Shown: positions 1 through 10,495, counted from the stretch's first letter. The stretch is DNA of 64,000 nt from Lentisphaerae bacterium ADurb.Bin082 (GCA_002070945.1 MWEG01000107.1:19516-83515); one strand, 5' to 3'. Numbers and translations are program-made. The notes: a model not told the origin generated them from the letters alone.

Positions 1-3
1 ACG

Positions 4-1221
4 TTAAAACATGGCTTTTCGCAGCATTTGCCAGTAGGCTGCTTGCAAATAGATTGGGCCATATCCAGCCGAGAAGTATTTGAAGTCGCATCGTGCTATG
101 GCGGTTTTCAGCAGTTTCCTTTGCAGTTCGCTGAAATGAAAGTCTGGGGCCATCAGTTGCACCAGTGCGGCCTCGCCAGCTTCGCGTGCTGCTTGGTTGC
201 TAAAGTTTTCATGCTTGGGAACGATGTAGCCGCCCACTCGGGATTTGTGCGTTGGGCATTGCCGCCAATCCTGAAACACCGGTTGTTCCTTGGGCAATGA
301 AGGAAAGTGTCTTGCTGCCAGCAGGGTATTGAATTGAGCCCTTTCAGCTGCATCTGATAATGCTTTGCGGCACAGTGCATTATACTCATCATATTGCGGA
401 AATACAGTCAGCAGCAATTCCAGAGAACAAGCCATTTGCAGCAATGGATAGCTTGAGTATGGCATGGTCCAAAGCTGACAGGAGGCCTCTGCTGCTGGCT
501 TATAGTATTTCATGCACTGCTTCTGGAAATGCCTTTCTCCGGTCACTGCAAAGGCAGCGGCATAAAACATGGGCAGGCGGGCTGCTTCGTGAGGGTCGAT
601 ATTATTCAGGTCCCACATGGCGCAGACCTCTGGGGCAGGAGTGCCATCCAGCATCAGCAGGCGGTATTGGTTCTCCGGCGTCACTGATTTTTCCACAAAG
701 CGCGCCACTGCTGCCAGGCAATCCTCAATGCCGCGTTTCATTTTCGGGTCTGCCAGCGGAGAAGTCCAGAGCTTCCAGAAACCATGCACAAAATGCGTGA
801 ACTGGTCGCGCGAGCTGTTGTTATAGGCTGACTTTCCATCGGCAGGGCAAAGGCTGCGCGCAACAAAGCCAGGCGCACCGTGAATGGTGGCACAGTCATA
901 AAGTCCAGAATAGATTTTTTGGGCAGCCGCATACATCTCCTTTTCGCCGGTTACGGCAAAACGGTCGCAGATCAAGGACAGCATGGCGCCACCGTTGATG
1001 GATGAATCCTCCATGCCGGTTCCCCAGCCGCAGGGATTGGGATGCTGGCACTTGATCTCTTCCGGCGTGGGCAATTTGTCCAGATAATGCCCTTCTTCGT
1101 AACTGGTTATGTAGTCATAAATCAGATTGGTCGAAGGCAGATAAAATCGTTTCCAGATATAGTCCCATGCCTGGTCAACCTGATTGCGAAGATGGGTTGG
1201 CGATAGATCGAATGTATCCAT
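4..1221 (-). CDS. alpha/alpha-toroid (six-hairpin glycosidase-like) protein
   Basis: This 405-residue protein has no signal peptide, so it is probably cytoplasmic. It is rich in helices punctuated by aromatic and Trp/Gly turns (CGWGTGMEDSSINGG near residues 64-78, then YNNSSRDQFTHFVHGFW near 133-149). That pattern is typical of six-hairpin glycosidases and related epimerases or lyases. I see no motif that fixes a substrate. It is the last gene of a minus-strand cluster and starts 37 bp after the stop of the DUF4838/CBM9 gene, so co-transcription is likely. The stop codon lies at the very edge of the window, so the gene is complete. Seen: length, lack of leader, helical pattern. Inferred: fold and a role in processing sugars released by the upstream enzymes. 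Confidence 0.55.
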   Translation of the reverse strand: MDTFDLSPTHLRNQVDQAWDYIWKRFYLPSTNLIYDYITSYEEGHYLDKLPTPEEIKCQHPNPCGWGTGMEDSSINGGAMLSLICDRFAVTGEKEMYAAAQKIYSGLYDCATIHGAPGFVARSLCPADGKSAYNNSSRDQFTHFVHGFWKLWTSPLADPKMKRGIEDCLAAVARFVEKSVTPENQYRLLMLDGTPAPEVCAMWDLNNIDPHEAARLPMFYAAAFAVTGERHFQKQCMKYYKPAAEASCQLWTMPYSSYPLLQMACSLELLLTVFPQYDEYNALCRKALSDAAERAQFNTLLAARHFPSLPKEQPVFQDWRQCPTHKSRVGGYIVPKHENFSNQAAREAGEAALVQLMAPDFHFSELQRKLLKTAIARCDFKYFSAGYGPIYLQAAYWQMLRKAMF

Positions 1222-1258
1222 TGGGAAACCTTTCTCTGCCTTTCATTTTTCCGGGCGG

Positions 1259-3340
1259 TCAACTCGGGCTTGCGCTGCACCTGATATAATCTTGCGGCTT
1301 GAAGTAGGCTCCGCCGGCCGGCGTGCCATAGACCTGGGAGCCTTCAGTATAGCGATTGCGAATGATGGTGAAGCCGAAGTCCTGGCTGGCATTGATGTCG
1401 CTCAAGGGTATTTCGACTAGCAGCTCCCAGGCTTGCTCATGTCTTTTTGCTTCGACTTTGCCCTGGTGCTGCCAGGCCCAATTCCAGCGGGTGCCTTCAC
1501 ATTCACTGGCGACCATGCTGGCGTCAGGCGCGAAGATATAGTGATAGCACAAATCCGGGTTGTTGCCATCGTCCAGGAATAGCTCTATGCTGTCGCCAGC
1601 ATACGGACTTTTGCTGTTAATCTTGAGCTTGTCTATCTGTTGTTCGTGCATGAGCATGCGGAAGAGGATTTTTCCGGCTTTGACATCGACCCACACCTGG
1701 GTATCATTAGCAAGATTTGGCAGCTGGCTGGAGCGGTCCACCAAATAAATCGGCTGCGCCTTGCCGTCGAGTGCGCTGGACTGGATGGCTTTTGGTGAAA
1801 TATACTTTTCGCGTTCAGCGTAATTCTGACGCTGGAATTCAAATATGGCGCGCTCGGCCTCGACCAAGGGAGAATGGCCGGCTGCTTCCAAGGCCGCAGC
1901 GGCTTCTGCCTGTATGGCTGGAGTGAAAAAGTCCTTGAAGACCGCAGGCTTCTTGTCAAGACAGACATCCTTGCGCAGCACGGATTTTTGCAGTGCGGAA
2001 AAATACTTTTTCATGGCTGCGGCATCCTTGCCGGATTGCTCCGGATACCTTGCGGCGCAGAGCTGCGTCAGGAAGGGGGCCAAATCGCGCTTTGAATTCC
2101 AGAGCATTTTGGCTGCCAAGTAGTAGTTGCACCATTGCGTCTGCCACATTGGGTGGTCAGCGCCAGAGCATTCCGACATCCAGCCTTCCACTCCAAGCTG
2201 CTTATAGTGCTTGAAGTCGTCGATGATAGCCTGCCAGTACGGCGCCGGCAGGCGGCTCCAGTTGTACGCATAGTAGTCGTAAATATAGACGCGGTCGATC
2301 TTTGCCAATATTTTCTGCAAGCGCTGGGCGTACTCAGGATTGACCGGGCAATCCGCAGCAAAGACCGAATGGCTGTAGCAATGGAACATGGTGCAGGATA
2401 TCAGCAGATTCTTGGGCGGCTCCGGCAGATAATCGAGGAAATTGCTGAAGTTGCTGTAGGAATAGTGCCCGAGCATCACCCCGGGAGCTGCCTGGGCAAC
2501 GCGGGCACAGATATCCTGGACAAAATCAGCCAGGCGCTTGTTGATCTGATCCTTCTTCTTGTCCTCCGCAGAATCCAATGCCAGGCATTGTTCACATTCG
2601 CAGTGGCCATAGCCGTCGTTGGGGCAAAAGCCGAAAACTCCCAAGTGCGGCTTGGAGCGGATTTTTGCGAGCAGCTCCTCGGCAAATGCTGCTCTCATCT
2701 GTTGATTCGAAAGGCAGAGCTGACCGCCGTCGTTTTGCTTGATGCGCTTGCCGCCGACTAAGGAGAAAAATTCCGGATGCGTTGCGAAATACTTTTCGTC
2801 TGGGATCAGGAGGTCGTAGGCGTGCACGGTCGTGTCTGGCCTGAGTCCTAATTCCTTCAGGCGTGTTCCGATGACATCGTCCTCGGGCAGGTGGGTAAGC
2901 TTTCGATTCATGCGATTGAAGCTCATCCAGCGGCCTACCAGGTCATCGTAATGATGTTTTCCAGCGCAAATATGCAAGCCCCGGTAGGCGAAGTCCGGCT
3001 GGTGTCGGCCTGTCAATGAACTCAAGTCGCCAGCAAAGAGCCGGTTCGGCCCGATGATGTCTTCAGCCGGGTTGAACCAATGGAATCCCAGCTTGCCAAG
3101 CAGCGTGTAGAGTCCGCAGCGCAAGCCTTCGTCATTGCCAGTGATGCTTAAATCCTTGCCTTGCTGGCTGATTTCAAAATTGCCGTCGGATTGTTCATCG
3201 CGGAATATCAGGCTCACGCTTAATTCGGGCATGAACTGCTGATTTTTTCCCAGTAGTTCTTCTGCGGTCTTGATTGCCAGGGCGGCTTGCGGCAAGTCCC
3301 CCAGGTTGTCTGGAGCGATAATATTCAGTCGTTTCACCAT
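1259..3340 (-). CDS. DUF4838 protein with C-terminal CBM9-like module
   Basis: This 693-residue protein resembles DUF4838 proteins, which are uncharacterised TIM-barrel proteins distantly like alpha-glucuronidase and GH20 enzymes. The N-terminal part (about 1-110) is like the small alpha/beta domain preceding such barrels (GLRCGLYTLLGKLGFHWF). The barrel carries the family signature N-D-G-x-x-x-C-x-C-x-x-C near residues 240-251. The C-terminal 170 residues (about 520-690) look like a CBM9-type beta-sandwich (DSIELFLDDG). No signal peptide is visible, unlike its paralogue upstream. Its ATG overlaps the stop of that paralogue by one base (TAATG), with GGGAGA as ribosome site, so the two are translationally coupled. 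A glycoside-hydrolase role is inferred; the substrate is unknown. Confidence 0.7.
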   Translation of the reverse strand: MVKRLNIIAPDNLGDLPQAALAIKTAEELLGKNQQFMPELSVSLIFRDEQSDGNFEISQQGKDLSITGNDEGLRCGLYTLLGKLGFHWFNPAEDIIGPNRLFAGDLSSLTGRHQPDFAYRGLHICAGKHHYDDLVGRWMSFNRMNRKLTHLPEDDVIGTRLKELGLRPDTTVHAYDLLIPDEKYFATHPEFFSLVGGKRIKQNDGGQLCLSNQQMRAAFAEELLAKIRSKPHLGVFGFCPNDGYGHCECEQCLALDSAEDKKKDQINKRLADFVQDICARVAQAAPGVMLGHYSYSNFSNFLDYLPEPPKNLLISCTMFHCYSHSVFAADCPVNPEYAQRLQKILAKIDRVYIYDYYAYNWSRLPAPYWQAIIDDFKHYKQLGVEGWMSECSGADHPMWQTQWCNYYLAAKMLWNSKRDLAPFLTQLCAARYPEQSGKDAAAMKKYFSALQKSVLRKDVCLDKKPAVFKDFFTPAIQAEAAAALEAAGHSPLVEAERAIFEFQRQNYAEREKYISPKAIQSSALDGKAQPIYLVDRSSQLPNLANDTQVWVDVKAGKILFRMLMHEQQIDKLKINSKSPYAGDSIELFLDDGNNPDLCYHYIFAPDASMVASECEGTRWNWAWQHQGKVEAKRHEQAWELLVEIPLSDINASQDFGFTIIRNRYTEGSQVYGTPAGGAYFKPQDYIRCSASPS

Positions 3341-6300
3341 TATCTCCCGTGTTCCGGGTCATAGACTTTTTCCAGGCTGACATCGTCAAAGGCAGTCCAT
3401 GCGCCTGGCGCTTGCTTGGCAGCAGAGAGCAGGATCAGGGCAGTCGCCGGCTCATTTGGCGCGGTGAAAATCGTGCTGCATTTGACCCATTGGTGCTCGC
3501 ATTCCGGCGGATAGGCAACTGTTATGGCGCTGCCTTGGTCAAGCCAGCCTCTTTTACCCTGCATGCGCACACCGGCTGAACCCATGCCAAAGCCTTCGTC
3601 GCCGCGGTTACGCCGCACCCAGAACGTCAGGCGATAGCGGCAATTCGGTTGCAGCCCGACGTATGAGATAATTGAACCGCCGATTTGCCGTTCGCCGATG
3701 GCGCAAGAGTATTTCCCGCTGTGCGCAGTTTCGGAATTCAGGAAGAATTTGGTTACTGAACTGGGGAAGGTCCAGGAAGACCAGCCTGGCACGCCTTGAA
3801 GGTTGATATGATCGCTCATCAAGGGCTTGTCATGGCCGGAATCAGCGCTGTCCTCAAAAGAGGGATTGCGCACTAAATTCTCAAGCTGATGTTGATGCAT
3901 ATAGACTTGCGTCAGCAAGGCGGCCCGGGTTCTTTCATCCGAACTGCCAGAGGCATGTTTCTGGTAGAAAGCCGCCAAGTCCTGTCCGTTTTTCAGTAGA
4001 TACTCGCTAAGCCGCGCCAGAGCCGGCTCGCTGAAGTTCTCGAAATTGGGCAGTGGCAAGAGATAGGAGAAGTTTTTCAGTTGCTCCAGGCCTCGCTTTT
4101 CCGGGTCAATGAAAACCAGCTTTTGCTCTTCGTCGCTCATCGTATAAGCCTCGGAATCAGCGATGTTTTGATAGCCTCGCTTGATAAGCTCAACCAGCTT
4201 TTCCGCTGTCGCCTTGGAGTCGATGCTTTGCATTGCCTCCAGGTCGCGGGCTAGGATATTGCCCTGAATGCGCAAGCTGGAAAAACGCCAAAGCTTCTTT
4301 AGGACCTCAAGCCGTTTCTTAGGCAGTTCCTGCAACGTGATTTTACTGGCAGCATCCAGTTCCTGCTCCAGTTTTTGCAGGTCGTCCCAAGTATATTCAT
4401 TCATTTGAGCGAATTTTTGCCTATCGCTCATGGGTGTTTTCCAATTTTTTTTGCGCAGATAGACCTGTTCGTGCAGGTCAAAGAAGCGCTTGACTGGCTG
4501 GGCGGCCTCCTGGTACATGCTGTTGAAGAAGTCATCCAGAAGCGCCTCGACATCAGCATCCATGTTCCAGGCAATTTCGTCAAGCACATATTGTCTGGGA
4601 GCGTCAAAAACGCCGGTGGCCGGATAGAGTTCCATCCACATCGTCTCCAAGTTGTATTCTTTTTTCGCCTCTCTCCAGGCGCTCGCCATGGCTCTGGGAT
4701 AATATCTCGGCGTGACATAGCCGCTGCCAAACGTGTAGATATAATCGTAGAGTCCGAAGTGTTTGATGCCGCTATCGCGCCAGGCCGGGAACAGGTTGTA
4801 GGCGCCCACTTTGCCAATGCCGGTGATTTCCACCAGGATGTTGGGCGCCATGCTGACGCCTTTAGGCGCCTGGGTGGCCGCAGCGCTGTAGGCGATGAAG
4901 CTGATCAGCTTGTCTGGATATTTTTCTGCCAATACGCCAGCTGCCATGTTATAGAACTTGGCGTATTGGTTGCCGGTCTTCTCCAGTTCGGCCTTGCAGC
5001 TTGGGCATTGGCAATCGCCGCCGCCGTCATTGACTCCCATGGGCAGGCCCAGGTTGTCTGGATGCTTGCCGAAGTATTCGTCCGCATATTCTGCTACGAG
5101 CTTGGGCAGGTCTGGATTGCTTAGGCAGGGATTCCACGGGCCGGCGATCTTGCCATCAACGACTTTGACGCGCTCGCCGTTGATCATGGGGAAGTAGTCA
5201 GGATGCGATTCGCCATATTTGGCCGGCGGAACCAAGCTGCTCAAGGCATGGGTGGCCTGGCAGGTCAAGCGGGAGTTGCGCCCGAAAACCGCTGCGCCGC
5301 CGCCCCAGGCCAGGATATAGGAGTGAATAGAGGGCTCTTCGCGGATTTCCAGCTTGGCGGGAAGCACGAGCTTGGGCTGCTTGGGGATAATTTCATTTAA
5401 CTCCTGGGTGCCGAGAAAGCGGCGATAGCCCAGATAGCGCTTGAGAAAATCAATGACGGCGTAGTTCGTGCCTGCGTCTCTTTTTCCGGCTAGGACGAGG
5501 TTCCTGCCGTCCCGCATGACGATGTAGTAGCCGTATGGATGCAGGGAGTCGAAGTCCAGTCCCAGGCTGTTGACGTATGCCGTCTGGCCTACGTGTATCA
5601 GCAGGCTGGGTTCGCCTATGATGGGGCTGAAGTCGGCAGCCTCCAGCAGCTGCGGCAGCAGGTTGTCCAGGGGCGAGTTCCGGCTGTCTGACGCCAGCGC
5701 CAGATGCAGGACTTGGCCGTCGACGGTGACGGCTTGATTGCTCGTCGGCAAGGGGAAAAGTCGTTGCAGTTCGTTAGGCTGCATGAGACTGAGCAGCAGT
5801 TTCCTGAGCGCGTCGGCATACTCGGGCTTAGCTGCTGGGGCGTTGGAGGTGTAAACCACTGCGCCTGAACCAATGCGGTTGACGCCCAGCTTGGCGATCT
5901 TGTCCGTGCCCATGAGAACTATCATGTTGGTTAAACCACCTAAGCCGGGATTATTGTGCTCCATAGCGGCGTACGGGTTGCTCTCCGGCGTGAATAATTC
6001 TTGGGCTACGCCAAGCAGCTCGGATTTGGGATTGCTGTACACATAGCTTTTGGCGCCCAGCAAATCAGCGGCCGGGCTTAGGTCATAGATATTCTTCCCA
6101 TGAAAAGCCTGGGTAGGCGCAGCTGAGCAGAGGAAAAATATGCCGCCGTTTTGGACAAATTTCAGCAAGGCTTGCAGGTCTTCGGCTGATTGCGGCTCGT
6201 GTTTTTGCCCTAAATGGGACCAGACCAGGATTTTTGTGCCTTCAGTCGGCAAAGTGAAGTTGGGATAGGAGCCCGTTTCAGTGAAAAGCTCCTTAAAGGC

Positions 6301-6405
6301 AGCCTTGAAAGAATTGCAGTAATTGCCGGAAAACTCGGCTGGCAACGGGGTAACGGCGTGGGTGACAAATGGCAGGACAGAGAGAAAAAGAATGCGTCGC
6401 AACAT
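3340..6405 (-). CDS. secreted DUF4838 protein with C-terminal jelly-roll module
   Basis: The product is 1021 residues when started at the ATG at 6405, which gives a clean signal peptide (MLRRILFLSVLPFVTHA) and an AAGGGA ribosome site; an earlier in-frame TTG at 6438 adds 11 hydrophilic residues and is less likely. Residues about 20-220 look like a glutamine-amidotransferase-like/ThuA-like fold (ILVWSHLG, GGIFFLCSA). The DUF4838 barrel follows, with the N-D-G-G-G-D-C-x-C-x-x-C signature near 458-470. Residues about 842-1015 form a CBM4/9-like galactose-binding fold (NLVRNPSFEDS, AFDDVSLEKV). It is translationally coupled to the next DUF4838 gene. The role in extracellular glycan breakdown is inferred from the fold and the leader. 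Confidence 0.7.
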   Translation of the reverse strand: MLRRILFLSVLPFVTHAVTPLPAEFSGNYCNSFKAAFKELFTETGSYPNFTLPTEGTKILVWSHLGQKHEPQSAEDLQALLKFVQNGGIFFLCSAAPTQAFHGKNIYDLSPAADLLGAKSYVYSNPKSELLGVAQELFTPESNPYAAMEHNNPGLGGLTNMIVLMGTDKIAKLGVNRIGSGAVVYTSNAPAAKPEYADALRKLLLSLMQPNELQRLFPLPTSNQAVTVDGQVLHLALASDSRNSPLDNLLPQLLEAADFSPIIGEPSLLIHVGQTAYVNSLGLDFDSLHPYGYYIVMRDGRNLVLAGKRDAGTNYAVIDFLKRYLGYRRFLGTQELNEIIPKQPKLVLPAKLEIREEPSIHSYILAWGGGAAVFGRNSRLTCQATHALSSLVPPAKYGESHPDYFPMINGERVKVVDGKIAGPWNPCLSNPDLPKLVAEYADEYFGKHPDNLGLPMGVNDGGGDCQCPSCKAELEKTGNQYAKFYNMAAGVLAEKYPDKLISFIAYSAAATQAPKGVSMAPNILVEITGIGKVGAYNLFPAWRDSGIKHFGLYDYIYTFGSGYVTPRYYPRAMASAWREAKKEYNLETMWMELYPATGVFDAPRQYVLDEIAWNMDADVEALLDDFFNSMYQEAAQPVKRFFDLHEQVYLRKKNWKTPMSDRQKFAQMNEYTWDDLQKLEQELDAASKITLQELPKKRLEVLKKLWRFSSLRIQGNILARDLEAMQSIDSKATAEKLVELIKRGYQNIADSEAYTMSDEEQKLVFIDPEKRGLEQLKNFSYLLPLPNFENFSEPALARLSEYLLKNGQDLAAFYQKHASGSSDERTRAALLTQVYMHQHQLENLVRNPSFEDSADSGHDKPLMSDHINLQGVPGWSSWTFPSSVTKFFLNSETAHSGKYSCAIGERQIGGSIISYVGLQPNCRYRLTFWVRRNRGDEGFGMGSAGVRMQGKRGWLDQGSAITVAYPPECEHQWVKCSTIFTAPNEPATALILLSAAKQAPGAWTAFDDVSLEKVYDPEHGR

Positions 6406-6444
6406 GTCTGATCCCTTGTTTTGTGCTATGGTTGTCAAAAAATA

Positions 6445-7170
6445 TCAATCAACATCATAGTGCGTATACCATGTCGGGTAGTTTGGCACCCAGGCATGGG
6501 CGGCGCGCTGGTCATTTTGGGTTTCGCGGTAAGCTGAATTGTCTGATTTCCAGGCCACGCTGCCGTCCAGCTTCAGGAAGTTGCTGCCATTGCCATGCTT
6601 GGCATAAGAATAGGAAGAAAAGCCATAGCGGCTGTAATAAATGCTGATCGCATTTAGGGCGGCTTCTTTATCGGCCTTGGCGGCTTCAGTCATGACTACC
6701 AGGGTGGAAAGCGTGGGACGGTTGATCGTGGTCGTTTTCATGCCATATTTTATGCCGCTGGCAGTATCTGTCATCGTCAGGCTGGTGTTAAACACCGTGC
6801 CGCAGTTGGCGCCATCGATATAACCGCGTGAAAGCAATGCGCCTGCACGGTGGGGATGGTTGGAACGGCAGACCCAGACCGGCGCGGAAATGCTGTTCCA
6901 GTAGGGATGATAGCCACCGCCAAGATAGGGGTCCAACGATAATTGGTAATAATACTTCCCATAAACATACCCGCCAAAGGCGTAGTCCTCGTTGTCGCAC
7001 TGATATTGAACTATGGCATAGCCAATCTGCTTGAAATTATTGATGCAGGAAATGCCGTTGGCTTTTTCGCGGGCTTTCGACAACGCAGGCAAAAGCATGG
7101 CAGCCAAAATGGCGATGATGGCGATGACAACCAACAACTCAATGAGGGTGAAGTCTGAACGCTTTTTCAT
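6445..7170 (-). CDS. type II secretion/pseudopilin-like protein (DUF1559 type)
   Basis: This 241-residue protein has a textbook class III prepilin leader ([20 protein letters not shown]), with cleavage expected before the Phe of FTLIELL and the Glu at position +5. Near the C-terminus it has the H-x9-DG motif ([12 protein letters not shown]) that defines a pseudopilin family expanded in Lentisphaerota and Planctomycetota. Four cysteines lie in the globular part. The ATG at 7170 has AGGAGCC upstream, so the 17 extra codons that are open before it are not used. It lies 39 bp upstream of the secreted DUF4838 gene on the same strand and probably heads that operon. The biological role of these single pseudopilins is unknown; surface or secretion functions are inferred. 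Confidence 0.9.
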   Translation of the reverse strand: MKKRSDFTLIELLVVIAIIAILAAMLLPALSKAREKANGISCINNFKQIGYAIVQYQCDNEDYAFGGYVYGKYYYQLSLDPYLGGGYHPYWNSISAPVWVCRSNHPHRAGALLSRGYIDGANCGTVFNTSLTMTDTASGIKYGMKTTTINRPTLSTLVVMTEAAKADKEAALNAISIYYSRYGFSSYSYAKHGNGSNFLKLDGSVAWKSDNSAYRETQNDQRAAHAWVPNYPTWYTHYDVD

Positions 7171-7337
7171 GGTGGCTCCTGATTTGCGATGGTTGAAGTT
7201 GCATTTTTGGGTAAATGACAAGCAAAATGGCGTGGTTGGCGGAGCGAAAAGCGGGGTTTTTCAGTAGCTGTGAAGTCAATCTAATGCCGAATTTTTGCAA
7301 ATCAACGGCTTTATATTTTTAGTTGAGACTGGAAAAG

Positions 7338-7654
7338 TAATCAATCACCGATGGATACTCGGAACTACGACAAGCTGCGGAGATAGGCACACAGGGGAAA
7401 GCGCTTTAGTGGACAGTGGAAAATGGACGTCAGTGGACATTAATGGACGTTAGTAGACGATGGACTGTGGACAGAAGTGGGCATTAGTGGGGAGTGGACG
7501 TGGACAGAAGTGGACGGTGTGGACCAAGCTCACTCTTGCCCCTTACGAATTATGAATTATGAATTATGAATTATGAATTATGAAATGCGCCTCAGCATTC
7601 AGCATTCAGCATTCAACATTCAACATTCAGCATTCAGACCCTCGCCCCTCGCCC

Positions 7655-7656
<2 letters not shown>
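7338..7656. repeat. composite intergenic element: header, GTGGAC array, two heptamer arrays
   Basis: The 484-bp gap holds, in order: a header (7338-7407, GATGGATACTCGGAACTACG); a degenerate array of GTGGAC/AGTGGAC units (7408-7524); five exact GAATTAT units (7547-7581); the 12-bp core AAATGCGCCTCA (7583-7594); six CAGCATT/CAACATT units (7593-7634); and a CCCTCGCCCCT tail ending in the stop codon of the ABC ATPase. The same modules recur at 17.8, 24.9, 44.7 and 59.4 kb. Confidence 0.85.
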
Positions 7657-8323
<667 letters not shown>

Positions 8324-8364
8324 GTTGCGTCCTTTTGCGCTGCTATTTGTCGTTGTTTTGTTTC

Positions 8365-8393
8365 AATATAACGATGGGTGCAGTTTTCGGCAA
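8365..8393 (-). promoter_or_regulatory. sigma70-like promoter for the ABC ATPase
   Basis: On the minus strand TTGCCG and TATATT are separated by exactly 17 bases, about 40 bp before the ABC ATPase start. Four of six and five of six bases match the consensus. Confidence 0.45.
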
Positions 8394-8537
8394 CTGGCCT
8401 TTGTGGAATTGCCAAGAATCTCGTTCTGTCGTCGTTCGAGTTTGGCGACGCGGCGTGAAAATCATGTATATTACCCATGTCGCTTTGCCGATGTCGAATT
8501 CAGCCTTTCCAGGCCATAACCTCAGGAGGTTTTCATT

Positions 8538-9557
8538 ATGGAGACGCCCGCCCGTCCCGCAGACATCTTAGAAATCCGTCCCTATCAGCTGCTATGTCTA
8601 GTCTGTCGGATCGGTCGCCAGAACTGCGAGCCATATTATTTCGAGGAGAAGCTGGATGAACTCCAGGAGCGCATCATGGCCAATCGCTATTGCGTGTTGA
8701 AATTGCGCTGTGACGTGGAATCGACGTTCCGCTTCCAGAACCCCGGCGACGCCTGCGACACTCCGGAAGGCAAGTCCTTCAACCTGCGGCGCGATTTGAC
8801 CGTCTTGCAGCGCTTGGGACTGCTGCCAGGCGCCGAAGTGCCAGCCTGCGATCTGCTGCGACACCTGACGCGCGCTAATGTCGGCATTGCGACTGTGCAG
8901 GACATCTGCTGCTTTGAGCAGGTGACTGCGCCTATCTGGCAGGGCTGCCGCTATGGCAACAGCGGCAACTACGAGCGCGGCCACGCCAAGGCGATTGATA
9001 CGCTGATGCCGGGACGCAGTCTGGCGACGCGCGAAAAGTGCAAGAAGGAGACTGCCGAAGCCATGTACGGGCGCCGTGTCTTGCAGATTCGCCCGCATCA
9101 TCTGCTTTGCATGGCCTGCTTCACCGCTAATTGCCGACCTGGAGAATACGCACCGATTTTGGAAGACAATCTCTACGAGGCCGTGGAGACGTGCCGGAGC
9201 GACCCGTCGGTTCTCATCGAATTGGTCCCAGGCCCATGCCAGATTTGCCCGCCGTGCCGCGGCTATGACCCGGACAGTGGCCTCTGCTCCATGGCCTGCG
9301 GCATGGGGCTGCGCGACCAGAAAAAGGACTTGGATGCCTTGCAGTTGCTGGGATTAGACTACGGTGCCAAAGTGCCGGCAGGACAGCTTTACCAGCTGGT
9401 GTTCGCCCGCATTCCTGATGTGAAGGCGGTTTGCGCTTTCAAGATCAATTGCCAGACCCACGAGGCGTGGTCGATCTGCGGTTCGTCCCAAACTCCGCCG
9501 GAAATAAATCGCTATCGATTAGCCGCCGCTGACAACCTGGGGCTGCCCCGGTCGTGA
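8538..9557 (+). CDS. Cys-rich protein with two tandem DUF1284-like domains
   Basis: This 339-residue protein contains about 23 cysteines and is an internal duplication. Both halves start with I-R-P-x-x-L-L-C-x-x-C (near 13 and 184), continue with a helix of type DLxxLQxLGL..GAxVPA, and end with clustered cysteines (DICCFEQ and AVCAFKINC). The RPHHLLC start resembles DUF1284, a small family of suspected metal or iron-sulfur proteins. The second half keeps a dense cluster CQICPPC plus CSMAC; in the first half the matching segment has lost most cysteines. AGGAGG lies at a good distance from the ATG. It has no leader, so it is likely cytoplasmic. The neighbouring hydrolase starts 40 bp downstream and may be co-transcribed. 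Metal or cluster binding is inferred; the function is unknown. Confidence 0.7.
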   Translation: METPARPADILEIRPYQLLCLVCRIGRQNCEPYYFEEKLDELQERIMANRYCVLKLRCDVESTFRFQNPGDACDTPEGKSFNLRRDLTVLQRLGLLPGAEVPACDLLRHLTRANVGIATVQDICCFEQVTAPIWQGCRYGNSGNYERGHAKAIDTLMPGRSLATREKCKKETAEAMYGRRVLQIRPHHLLCMACFTANCRPGEYAPILEDNLYEAVETCRSDPSVLIELVPGPCQICPPCRGYDPDSGLCSMACGMGLRDQKKDLDALQLLGLDYGAKVPAGQLYQLVFARIPDVKAVCAFKINCQTHEAWSICGSSQTPPEINRYRLAAADNLGLPRS

Positions 9558-9597
9558 GCGCCCAGCGTTTTTTTCTTTAATCCAGGAGAATTAGGCC

Positions 9598-10488
9598 GTG
9601 CATGCTGAAGAACTGAAGGCCCGATGGCTTGATGCGTTGGGCAGTCCGACGCCGCGTGTTTTTGACGCGGGCTTTACTCCGTTGCAGCGCTTTGAATGCG
9701 AAGATTACGTTGGCACCGTCGGCGTACAGTTCACGGAGCCAGACGTCCGCCAGCGCATCCTGGTGATGAAGCCGCGCTGTCTTGCCAAGCCCGCCCCGGC
9801 TGTGCTGCTGCCTTTCTACTATCCGGAGCGGATCGCCGGGATTGAATTCGACACACTGGAGCGTCGTGACAACACACCGGAAAGCAGCATCCTCGGCTTG
9901 GCGCTCGTCCGCCGCGGCTATGTGGTTTACGCGCCGGAGACGTATCACCTGAATCTGCCTAAGTGCGAGCTGGGCCGCGACGCATGGCCGCGCTGGGCCA
10001 TGGCGGCGGCAGAGCTGCAGCAACGCCATCCGGACTGGACAGGCATGGGGAAACTCGTCGCTGACGCGCGCCTGGCTCTTGACTTGATGGCTGCTGACGA
10101 CGATGTCGACCCGAACCGTCTGGCTGTGGCTGGCCATTCCCTGGGCGGAAAAATCGCTTTTTTCGTCGGTACGCTTGATTCGCGCATTAGATGCATCGTT
10201 GCCAGCGACTTCGGCATTCTCTGGGACAGCACGAATTGGCATGACGAGTGGTATTTCGGGAGAAAACTGGCTGCCATGAAAGCGGCTGGGATGCATCTTG
10301 GGCAACTGCTCGAATTGGCGCCGGCCGTGCGGTTTTTCCTGATTGCCGGACAGTATGACCACGCTGGCAGCCGCGTTGAACTGCGGGACAGCGATGGCTT
10401 CTGCAATCACGCAGCTGGCCACGCGCCAACGCCGGAAGCCTTGGCTCAGGCTTGGGGGTTTCTTGACCAATGCTTGTTGGAAGGCTGA
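9598..10488 (+). CDS. alpha/beta hydrolase (dienelactone hydrolase/acetylxylan-esterase-like)
   Basis: The 296-residue protein has the nucleophile elbow GHSLGG with Ser181, a likely acid Asp254 in GQYDHAG, and His271 or His275 in NHAAGH. The order and spacing fit the alpha/beta hydrolase fold, and the length with the N-terminal extension fits carbohydrate-esterase-like members. It has no leader. Translation starts at GTG 9598 with AGGAGA eight bases upstream; no better ATG exists. It follows the DUF1284-like gene and precedes a large secreted glycosidase-like protein and a CE7 esterase on the same strand. Removing acyl groups from plant or host glycans is a reasonable inference, but the substrate cannot be read from the sequence. 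Confidence 0.75.
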   Translation: MHAEELKARWLDALGSPTPRVFDAGFTPLQRFECEDYVGTVGVQFTEPDVRQRILVMKPRCLAKPAPAVLLPFYYPERIAGIEFDTLERRDNTPESSILGLALVRRGYVVYAPETYHLNLPKCELGRDAWPRWAMAAAELQQRHPDWTGMGKLVADARLALDLMAADDDVDPNRLAVAGHSLGGKIAFFVGTLDSRIRCIVASDFGILWDSTNWHDEWYFGRKLAAMKAAGMHLGQLLELAPAVRFFLIAGQYDHAGSRVELRDSDGFCNHAAGHAPTPEALAQAWGFLDQCLLEG

Positions 10489-10495
10489 TTAAGTT

